Positions 16,375 through 22,266 of a stretch of DNA of 22,266 bases are shown piece after piece (within the stretch, counting starts at the first letter, position 1; each line of letters starts with the position of its first letter). The position numbers were made by a program, and so were the translations under genes. The notes beneath the pieces were generated by a model. That model saw only the letters and a list, made by a program, of their open reading frames with translations, was not told the origin of the DNA and ran no database searches. Source of the DNA: an uncultured Oscillospiraceae bacterium (GTDB lineage Bacteria > Bacillota > Clostridia > Oscillospirales > Acutalibacteraceae); the NCBI GenBank assembly GCA_900545625.1, contig UQZS01000026.1, positions 1 to 22,266 on the forward strand, in the 5' to 3' direction.

Positions 16375-17154
16375 TTGGAAAAAACATTGAAAATTTTGTT
16401 TACGGAGGAGCAAAACAGTTTCGGCCGCAGCTGCACGCAGGCACTCAAAGGCAAAGGATTTGACGTTAAGCTGACGCCGAAAAACGGCACGGAGGTATTG
16501 CGACTTGTACAAAGCGAGCAGCCTGACGTGTTGATCATGGATGCGATCATGGCTTCGATCGATGCGCTTGGTGTGTTGAATCAGCTAAAGAAAAACCCAT
16601 CAAAAAAACGTCCGATCATCATGGTGATCTCAGGTGTAGACAACCAGCGCTTTGAAAATGAGGTGCTGCAGGCCGGTGCGGATTACTATTTTCTCAAACC
16701 TTTTGATGTGCAGATGCTTGTAGAACGTGTTGCGATGATGACATCCTGGCAGCTTTCGGGCGGGAAAATGGATGTAGCGGCATCGCCACATATCAGCGAC
16801 TCGGAACTGGAAGTGCTTGTCAGCGATATTATGCGTCAGATCGGTGTTCCCGCACATATCAAAGGCTATCAGTATCTGCGCGAGGCGATCATCCTCTCCA
16901 TCCACGATACGGAAATGATGAATTCCGTAACAAAGGTGTTATACCCGACGGTCGCCAAACGTTTCTCCACAACCTCCTCACGGGTGGAGCGCGCGATTCG
17001 CCACGCGATCGAAGTCGCCTGGGATCGCGGCGATGTAGACGTGCTCAGCTCGTATTTCGGATATACCATTCAGAATTCCCGCGGCAAGCCGACCAATTCG
17101 GAATTTATTGCCATGATCAGCGATAAAATGCGGTTGCAGTTAAAAATCGCCTGA
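16375..17154 (+). CDS. spo0A: Spo0A sporulation response regulator
   Basis: Spo0A is the master regulator of sporulation entry; when phosphorylated it binds 0A boxes. The 259-aa protein has a receiver domain (about 5-125) with phospho-acceptor D56, S/T switch in VISG, and K in FLKPFD. The C-terminal Spo0A_C domain (about 140-259) is strongly conserved, including [20 protein letters not shown] and the following [10 protein letters not shown]. Two features are unusual: the acidic pair before helix 1 is E11-E12 where B. subtilis has D10-D11, and the MPxxDG loop reads MASIDA. The start is TTG at 16375, with AGGAGG 9 nt upstream (16360-16365), and the N-terminus MEKTLKILF aligns with other Spo0A; longer forms would start upstream of the predicted transcription start. 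Confidence 0.95.
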   Translation: MEKTLKILFTEEQNSFGRSCTQALKGKGFDVKLTPKNGTEVLRLVQSEQPDVLIMDAIMASIDALGVLNQLKKNPSKKRPIIMVISGVDNQRFENEVLQAGADYYFLKPFDVQMLVERVAMMTSWQLSGGKMDVAASPHISDSELEVLVSDIMRQIGVPAHIKGYQYLREAIILSIHDTEMMNSVTKVLYPTVAKRFSTTSSRVERAIRHAIEVAWDRGDVDVLSSYFGYTIQNSRGKPTNSEFIAMISDKMRLQLKIA

Positions 17155-17168
17155 TTTTACATCAAAGA

Positions 17169-17212
17169 AAATCCCGCCTCGTACTGTTTTTTCAGTACGG
17201 AGCGGGATTTTT
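17169..17212. terminator. bidirectional terminator between spo0A and dusB
   Basis: AAATCCCGC (17169-17177) pairs with GCGGGATTT (17202-17210). After one mismatch the stem continues to GTACTG/CAGTAC around a six-T loop (17087 plus 100: 17187-17192). T-rich tracts lie on both strands, so it can serve spo0A (plus) and the convergent dusB (minus, stop at 17223). Confidence 0.85.
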
Positions 17213-17222
17213 ATCTTGCACA

Positions 17223-18209
17223 TTATAATTTTGCGGGTTCGTTTGAGCATTCCAATGTAATTTTTTCGGCAATCTTTTGTAGTTGTTCCACACTCTCCAG
17301 CATACTTAGGTCTTTGCGATAGGCGGCGGCGCCGCGGATGCCTTTTACATACCATGCGGCGTGCTTGCGCGCTTCGCGAATGCCGATGCGTTCCCCCTTG
17401 TATTCGCAGATCTTTTGCACGTGCGCGCACATCACGCGCATGCGTTCTTCGACCGGCGGATCGGGGAGCAGCGTACCGTCGCGTAAGTACGCATCGATCT
17501 GCTCAAAGACCCAGGGCCGCCCGAGCGCACCGCGCCCGACCATTAAAAAGTCGCAGCCTGTTTTCGACAGCATTTCGGCAGCCGACGGGCCGTCCGTGAT
17601 GTCGCCGTTGCCGATCACGGGAATTTTCACGCTTTGCTTGACTTGCGCAATGTGTTCTAAGAGCACGGGCGGCGCATACATCTGCTGCCGTGTCCTGCCG
17701 TGCACGGTGATCGCCGCCGCCCCGGCCTGTTCGGCGCGCTGTGCCATTTCCACTGCATTGAGATGTTCTTCATCCCAGCCGATACGGATCTTGACCGTCA
17801 CGGGCACATCGCCGCATGCGCGCGCAACGGCTCTGACGATCTTTTCGGCAAGCGGCGGATCGCGCATCAGTGCTGCACCCCCGCCGTTTCCCGCGATCTT
17901 CGGCGCGGGACAGCCCATGTTGATGTCCACAAACTGCGGATGCATTTGTAAGACCGTCTCCACGCTTTGTGCCATGATCTCCGGGTCGCTTCCGAAGATC
18001 TGCACGCCTGCGGGGCGCTCAAGATCCGAAAGCTGCATGAGCGACTTCGATTTTCGGTCGCCCATGGAGACACCTTTCGCGCTGACCATTTCCGATACCG
18101 TGTACGCCGCACCGAAGCCGACGCATAACTCGCGGAATGCGCGGTCCGCTACACCCGCCATAGGCGCGAGCGCGGCAAAGCCGTTTAGTTTCGTGTTTCC
18201 GATCTGCAT
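17223..18209 (-). CDS. dusB: tRNA-dihydrouridine synthase, DusB type
   Basis: Dus enzymes reduce uridines in the tRNA D-loop with FMN and NADPH. The 328-aa protein has a TIM barrel opening with FAALAPMAGVADRAFRELC, catalytic C100 in INMGCPAPK, KIRIGWDE (FMN-side lysine), HGRTRQQMY, and the phosphate-binding IPVIGNGDI and MVGRGALGRPW. The C-terminal helical domain contains EARKHAAWYVKG, a DusB-like signature. The start at 18209 (MQIGNTKLN) aligns with the E. coli DusB N-terminus; ATG at 18218 is an alternative. A longer reading from 18302 would begin upstream of the predicted promoter (18256-18284) and is not supported. Both start sites have weak ribosome sites. It converges on spo0A and diverges from polA. 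Confidence 0.93.
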   Translation of the reverse strand: MQIGNTKLNGFAALAPMAGVADRAFRELCVGFGAAYTVSEMVSAKGVSMGDRKSKSLMQLSDLERPAGVQIFGSDPEIMAQSVETVLQMHPQFVDINMGCPAPKIAGNGGGAALMRDPPLAEKIVRAVARACGDVPVTVKIRIGWDEEHLNAVEMAQRAEQAGAAAITVHGRTRQQMYAPPVLLEHIAQVKQSVKIPVIGNGDITDGPSAAEMLSKTGCDFLMVGRGALGRPWVFEQIDAYLRDGTLLPDPPVEERMRVMCAHVQKICEYKGERIGIREARKHAAWYVKGIRGAAAYRKDLSMLESVEQLQKIAEKITLECSNEPAKL

Positions 18210-18255
18210 GGTTTTCATCCGTTCCGTTTGCCTGTCTGTTTCGGCAAACACCAGC

Positions 18256-18284
18256 AGTATACCACACTTTATTTTGGCACACAA
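18256..18284 (-). promoter_or_regulatory. promoter of dusB
   Basis: On the minus strand TTGTGT (18284-18279) and TATACT (18261-18256) are 17 nt apart, with a predicted transcription start near 18249, about 40 nt before the ATG at 18209. The same intergenic region must also drive polA; a TATATT at 18320-18325 could be its -10, but no good -35 accompanies it. Confidence 0.55.
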
Positions 18285-18363
18285 CCGAAAAATCCCGTGC
18301 ATTTCATCAGGACATATGGTATATTAAATACAGACAAGCATTTTGTGTGCAGAGGTGATTTCC

Positions 18364-20925
18364 ATGAAGCTGCTTGTGCTCGACGGCAACAGCATATTCA
18401 ACCGTGCGTTTTACGGCATCAAGCTATTGACGACGAAGGACGGACGGTATACCAACGCGATCTACGGGTTTATGAATATTCTTCTGAAACTGGAGGAGGA
18501 CATCGCGCCCGACGCGGTGGCGGTCACGTTTGATTTGAAGGGACCGACCTTTCGCCATAGGCTTTACGATGGCTATAAAGCGACGCGCAAGGGCATGCCG
18601 CCGGAGCTTGCCGAGCAAATGCCCGTGCTCAAAGAGCTTTTGACAGCGCTCGGCTATAAGATCGTCACAAAAGAGGGATATGAAGCGGACGACATCATCG
18701 GGACGCTGTCCGCCCATGTCGGCGCGGAAAATTTCTGTTATATCGCTACGGGCGACCGCGACAGCCTGCAGCTGGTGCGTGATAACGTGCAGGTGCTGCT
18801 TGCGTCCACTAAGGCGGGGCGTTCCGAAACAACCGCCTATGACGTCGCGCGCGTGCGCGAGGAATACGGCGTTTCCCCGCGGCAGATGATCGATATCAAA
18901 GCCCTCATGGGCGACAGCTCCGATAATATCCCTGGCGTTGCGGGCGTCGGTAAAAAGACGGCGGAGGATCTGATCCAACGGTTCGGGACGCTGGACGAGC
19001 TTTATGCGTCGCTGGATTCCGCGGATATCAAGCCCGGCGTGCGGCAAAAGCTGCAAAACGACAAGGATATGGCGTATTTAAGCTATAAGCTCGGTACGAT
19101 CGATTTGGATGTGCCGGTGGACACCAACCCGGAAGCCTACCGAAAAGACGCGCCAAGCGAGCAGGAGGCGACGGCGCTGCTCGTCTCTCTGGAAATGTTC
19201 AAGATCCTCGAAAAGCTGCATTTTGACGGCACGCCGAAGCCTGCCGAAGCAGCCGAGCCTGCGGAAAATCTGGCGTTTGTAACAGGACTGCCCGACCGAA
19301 AAGAGCTGCTGGTCGGCGGCAGTGTGTATTTTGCGCTTGACGGGCAAATCGTATATTTTCGAACGCCGCAGGCAGTCACAGCGGTGGATCTTGAGGATTC
19401 TAAGCAGAAGGTCGAATTTTTGTCTCTTCTTGCAGACGGCGACGTGCCGAAATATGTCTATTCCTCCAAAGAGGTGTTTGCATTTGCCTTCCAAAACGGC
19501 GCCGAGGCACAGAACATCTGCATGGATGTGACCCTTGCCGCTTATCTTTTGAATCCCAACGCCAAGGACTACGACCTGTCCCGGCTCGCGCAGGAATATT
19601 GCCCGCGCACTGCTTCTGTCGAAACAGACGACCAAACGGCGAACGCCTGCGCCAATCTGCCGGCGCTTTGCGAAAAGCTGGCGGTGCGGCTGGAGGCGTG
19701 CGGGCAGACCGAATTGTTGCAGAATATGGAGATCCCGCTTGCCGAGGTGCTCGCCTCGATGGAACGCGTCGGCGTTCTGGTGGACAAGGCGGGTATCGAG
19801 CGATTTTCCGAAATGCTCACCGGTAAGATCGATGCGGCGCAGGCGCGCATTTACGAGCTTGCGGGTGAGGAATTCAACATCCATTCGCCCAAGCAGCTTG
19901 GCGAGATCTTATTTGAAAAGCTGCATCTGCCTGCCAAAAAGAAAACCAAGACCGGCTATTCCACGAATGCGGAGGTGCTCGAAGGGCTTGCCGACGAGTA
20001 CGAGATCGTGCGCCGTATTTTAGAATATCGTACGCTTACAAAACTCAAATCCACCTATTGCGACGGGCTTTTGAAGGTGATCGGCGAGGACGGACGCATC
20101 CATTCAAGCTTCAACCAGACCGAAACGCGCACGGGACGCATCTCTTCCGCGGAGCCGAACCTGCAAAATATCCCTGTCCGGCAGGAGCTTGGTCGGGAAA
20201 TGCGCCGGTTCTTTATGGCGGGCGAGGGGAATCTTCTTGTGGACGCGGACTATTCACAGATCGAGCTGCGCGTGCTTGCGGATATTGCGGATGACAAAAC
20301 GATGATCGACGCATTCAATGCAGACACGGACATTCACACGGTCACCGCCTCGCAGGTGTTCCATATGCCGCCGCAGATGGTCACGCCTTTAATGCGCAGC
20401 CGCGCCAAGGCGGTCAACTTCGGCATTGTCTACGGCATCGGCGCGTTTTCCTTAAGCAAGGACATCGGCGTGACGCGCGCCGAAGCGGATAAATATATCA
20501 AAGATTATCTTCACCACTACGCCGGTGTGAACCGCTATATGGAGCAGGTCGTCGCGCAGGCAAAAAAGGATGGTTATGTGACCACGCGATTTGCGCGCCG
20601 CCGGTATTTGCCGGAGCTTGCTTCCTCCAACGCCATGCTGCGCGCGTTCGGTGAACGTGTGGCGCGCAATATGCCCATCCAGGGCACGGCGGCGGACATC
20701 ATCAAAATCGCCATGATCCGTGTCTATCGAAGATTAAAAGAAGAAAATATGCGCGCAAAGCTCATTTTGCAGGTGCATGACGAACTGATCGTAGAAGCGC
20801 CCGAGGCGGAAGCGCAAAAGGCGGCGCAGATCGTCTCGCGCGAAATGGAAAATGCATGTGAAATGAAAGTGCGCTTGAAAAGTGACGCCAACATTGGTAA
20901 AACCTGGTATGATGCAAAGGGATGA
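18364..20925 (+). CDS. polA: DNA polymerase I
   Basis: Pol I fills gaps and removes RNA primers in replication and repair. The 853-aa protein has an N-terminal 5'-3' nuclease domain (about 1-290: LVLDGNSIFNRAFYG; EADDIIGTLS with D109, D110; KALMGDSSDNIPGVAGVGKK). The central proofreading-like domain (about 310-470) has lost the exonuclease acids: the place of the DxE motif reads VYFALDG, so editing is probably absent, as in B. subtilis. The polymerase domain (about 480-853) carries catalytic D629 in DADYSQIELR, the O-helix RAKAVNFGIVYG, and D806 in QVHDELIVEAP. The ATG at 18364 is preceded by GAGGTGA with 5 nt spacing; an upstream TTG at 18343 has no such support. The next gene starts 4 nt after its stop. 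Confidence 0.97.
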   Translation: MKLLVLDGNSIFNRAFYGIKLLTTKDGRYTNAIYGFMNILLKLEEDIAPDAVAVTFDLKGPTFRHRLYDGYKATRKGMPPELAEQMPVLKELLTALGYKIVTKEGYEADDIIGTLSAHVGAENFCYIATGDRDSLQLVRDNVQVLLASTKAGRSETTAYDVARVREEYGVSPRQMIDIKALMGDSSDNIPGVAGVGKKTAEDLIQRFGTLDELYASLDSADIKPGVRQKLQNDKDMAYLSYKLGTIDLDVPVDTNPEAYRKDAPSEQEATALLVSLEMFKILEKLHFDGTPKPAEAAEPAENLAFVTGLPDRKELLVGGSVYFALDGQIVYFRTPQAVTAVDLEDSKQKVEFLSLLADGDVPKYVYSSKEVFAFAFQNGAEAQNICMDVTLAAYLLNPNAKDYDLSRLAQEYCPRTASVETDDQTANACANLPALCEKLAVRLEACGQTELLQNMEIPLAEVLASMERVGVLVDKAGIERFSEMLTGKIDAAQARIYELAGEEFNIHSPKQLGEILFEKLHLPAKKKTKTGYSTNAEVLEGLADEYEIVRRILEYRTLTKLKSTYCDGLLKVIGEDGRIHSSFNQTETRTGRISSAEPNLQNIPVRQELGREMRRFFMAGEGNLLVDADYSQIELRVLADIADDKTMIDAFNADTDIHTVTASQVFHMPPQMVTPLMRSRAKAVNFGIVYGIGAFSLSKDIGVTRAEADKYIKDYLHHYAGVNRYMEQVVAQAKKDGYVTTRFARRRYLPELASSNAMLRAFGERVARNMPIQGTAADIIKIAMIRVYRRLKEENMRAKLILQVHDELIVEAPEAEAQKAAQIVSREMENACEMKVRLKSDANIGKTWYDAKG

Positions 20926-20929
20926 CACA

Positions 20930-21805
20930 ATGTTTCACGTGATTTTTGTCTGTACGGGCAACACCTGCCGCAGTCCCATGGCGGCGGGCTTGTTCCGTTT
21001 GTATTTGCAAAATATGGGACTGCAGGACTGTGCCAATGTAGAAAGCGCCGGGCTTGCGGCAGCGGTGGGTTCGCCGCCGTCGGAAAATGCCGTCAAAGCG
21101 GCGGCAGGCTTTGGCGCGGATATTGCTGCGCACCGTTCACGACCGCTGACAGGTGCGGATCTAACGCCCGATACGCGCTTTGTATGTATGACGGCGCAGC
21201 ATGCCGCCGTGCTGCGCAGCGCGGGCGTTTTGCCCGAACATATTTTGTCTCTTTCCGTTTCCGACCCCTTCATGGGGGATGAACAGGTGTATATGCGCTG
21301 TGCCAAGCAGTTAAGCGATGCTATGCCGAGAGTATTTCGTTTTGTGTTCGGCTGCGACGGCGTGCGGCGTATGCAGCCGTGTGATGCGCAGGCGGCTGCT
21401 GCTATAGAGCGGGCGTGCTTTGCGCATCCATGGAGCGAAACCGCGCTGCGCGAATCGCTTGAAAACCCGAATGCCTGCTTTTTCCTGCTGACTGCGGACG
21501 GCCGCCCTGCGGGATACATCGGTGCGGACAACATTTCGGGTGAGGTGTATATGAACAATCTCGCCGTCCTGCCCAAATTTCGCCGCCGCGGCTTTGGCAG
21601 GCTGCTTTTATCGGCGCTTGTGACATACGCGCGCACGCAGAAAGCGGTGTTTGTGACTTTAGAGGTTCGGGAGAGCAACACCCCTGCCGTTTCGCTGTAC
21701 CGAGCGCTTGGTTTTCAGCAGACAGGTGTGCGTAAAAATTTTTATCGAGACCCTACGGAAGACGCTTTGATTTTGACGCTTTCTATGGATAAATCGCAAG
21801 TTTAG
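20930..21805 (+). CDS. fusion: YwlE-like LMW phosphatase plus RimI-like N-acetyltransferase
   Basis: One 291-aa frame joins two complete domains. Residues 1 to about 140 are a low-molecular-weight phosphatase: loop CTGNTCRSP with nucleophile C8 and R14, and general acid D112 in SDPF. T12 corresponds to the Thr that makes B. subtilis YwlE a protein-arginine phosphatase. Residues about 144-289 are a GNAT of the RimI type: VRRMQPCDAQAAAAIERACF, acetyl-CoA loop RRRGFG (218-223), the LEVRESNTPAVSLYRALGF stretch (E245), and a tail RKNFYRDPTEDALIL where most RimI have RRNYY. RimI acetylates the N-terminal alanine of ribosomal protein bS18. The ATG at 20930 has AAGGG upstream, inside the polA end; a longer start at 20882 would overlap polA by 44 bp. 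No stop, frameshift or start signal lies between the domains. Confidence 0.85.
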   Translation: MFHVIFVCTGNTCRSPMAAGLFRLYLQNMGLQDCANVESAGLAAAVGSPPSENAVKAAAGFGADIAAHRSRPLTGADLTPDTRFVCMTAQHAAVLRSAGVLPEHILSLSVSDPFMGDEQVYMRCAKQLSDAMPRVFRFVFGCDGVRRMQPCDAQAAAAIERACFAHPWSETALRESLENPNACFFLLTADGRPAGYIGADNISGEVYMNNLAVLPKFRRRGFGRLLLSALVTYARTQKAVFVTLEVRESNTPAVSLYRALGFQQTGVRKNFYRDPTEDALILTLSMDKSQV

Positions 21806-21836
21806 CAGTTTTGTAACGTTTTTAACCATTTGTAAC

Positions 21837-21864
21837 TTGCTCTTTTCGACAAAGCCTATATAAT
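21837..21864 (+). promoter_or_regulatory. promoter of the right-edge membrane protein gene
   Basis: TTGCTC (21837-21842) and a perfect TATAAT (21859-21864) are 16 nt apart, with a likely start near 21871. A Spo0A-type box lies in the spacer and another just downstream. Confidence 0.65.
21845..21853 (-). promoter_or_regulatory. candidate Spo0A box 1
   Basis: TTCGACAAA is the reverse complement of TTTGTCGAA and contains a perfect 0A box TGTCGAA on the minus strand. It lies between -35 and -10. Confidence 0.55.
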
Positions 21865-21881
21865 ATGAACAGAGGCAGAAA

Positions 21882-21890
21882 TTTGTCGAA
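21882..21890 (+). promoter_or_regulatory. candidate Spo0A box 2
   Basis: TTTGTCGAA contains a perfect 0A box TGTCGAA and is an exact inverted copy of the 9-mer at 21845-21853, 28 nt away. It lies at about +12 to +20 and touches the ribosome site region. Confidence 0.55.
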
Positions 21891-21904
21891 GGATAGGGTT
21901 TAGT

Positions 21905-22266
21905 ATGCAGGTTGTTAATCAAAACAAAATTCTGCGCGTGGCGCTTGCCGTATTTGCGGTAGTGATCATTGCGCTGTCCGTGGCGTTGACGGTGTTTTCC
22001 GTAAAAAATGACCGGCTTTCCGAAAACGGCGCACAAGCGGGCGAAGCTTATGAGAGTCTTTCCGAAGCGCTCGGTAGCGAGCAGTCGGCGCGTGCACAGG
22101 AGGCGTCCTCCTATCAAGCACAGATAGACGCGCAAAACGAGGCGCACCAAAGCGAAAAAGATGCGCTGGAGCAAACGATCGCCGATCTTAACCGCCAGAT
22201 CTCCATCAAGCGAGCCGCGACCACGCAGCCGCCCGTTACGCAAAGCCCCGCCGTGCAGACGGGAAC
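21905..22266 (+). CDS. membrane-anchored coiled-coil protein, incomplete at right edge
   Basis: From ATG at 21905 the frame stays open to the window end (120 codons so far). The N-terminus MQVVNQNKILR is followed by one membrane segment (about residues 10-32, ALAVFAVVIIALSVALTVF). An extracellular, Gln/Glu/Ala-rich coiled coil comes next (about 36-100, with EKDALEQTIADLNRQI), then a Thr/Pro linker (TTQPPVTQSP). This looks like an anchor-plus-stalk for a C-terminal domain that lies outside the window, such as a cell-wall enzyme, so no function can be given. AGGG (21895-21898) sits 6 nt before the start. The 0A boxes around its promoter suggest control by Spo0A. Confidence 0.75.
   Translation, partial: MQVVNQNKILRVALAVFAVVIIALSVALTVFSVKNDRLSENGAQAGEAYESLSEALGSEQSARAQEASSYQAQIDAQNEAHQSEKDALEQTIADLNRQISIKRAATTQPPVTQSPAVQTG

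Noticed and set aside
19617..19623. Further TGTCGAA heptamer inside polA
   Set aside because: Coding sequence; a few heptamers are expected by chance in 22 kb.
21659..22243. 194-codon minus-strand frame at the right edge
   Set aside because: Opposes the end of the fusion gene and the membrane protein gene, both of which have good ribosome sites and domains; the frame itself is Arg-rich and featureless.

Overview
The window looks like a chromosomal segment of a spore-forming, low-to-mid-GC Clostridia, most likely of the Oscillospiraceae/Ruminococcaceae type. This rests on SpoIVB next to Spo0A, Firmicutes-style AGGAGG ribosome binding sites, sigma-A-like promoters and a lon-ysxC pair; the family-level placement is inference. 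No rRNA, tRNA, CRISPR array or transposase was found.

Layout. Bases 1-2640 (minus strand) hold a truncated XRE-type HTH gene with its own promoter, and a large right-handed beta-helix protein with a C-terminal PDZ-like end. Bases 2700-5082 (minus) hold the serine operon serC-serA, with a promoter in front and a strong terminator behind. Bases 5100-9619 (plus) start at a sigma-A-like promoter overlapped by a perfect 16-bp palindrome and carry lon, engB/ysxC and a divergent lysA. dnaE follows 14 bp later. pfkA has its own promoter and leader and is coupled by a 1-bp overlap to a shikimate-kinase-like gene, ending in a 15-bp terminator stem. spoIVB and spo0A follow, each ending in a terminator; spo0A has its own promoter. 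dusB (minus) converges on spo0A through a shared bidirectional terminator and is divergent from polA (plus). polA is followed after 4 bp by a one-piece fusion of a YwlE-like phosphatase with a RimI-like acetyltransferase. The window ends inside a membrane-anchored coiled-coil protein gene whose promoter is bracketed by two inverted Spo0A boxes.

Function. Most genes are housekeeping: serine and lysine synthesis, glycolysis, aromatic synthesis, replication and repair, proteolysis, ribosome assembly and tRNA modification. A sporulation layer sits on top: SpoIVB, Spo0A and a candidate Spo0A target at the right edge. The less ordinary points are the phosphatase-acetyltransferase fusion, the Spo0A with a Glu-Glu acidic pocket, the paired 0A boxes, the lon operator-like palindromes, and the beta-helix/PDZ protein without a signal peptide.
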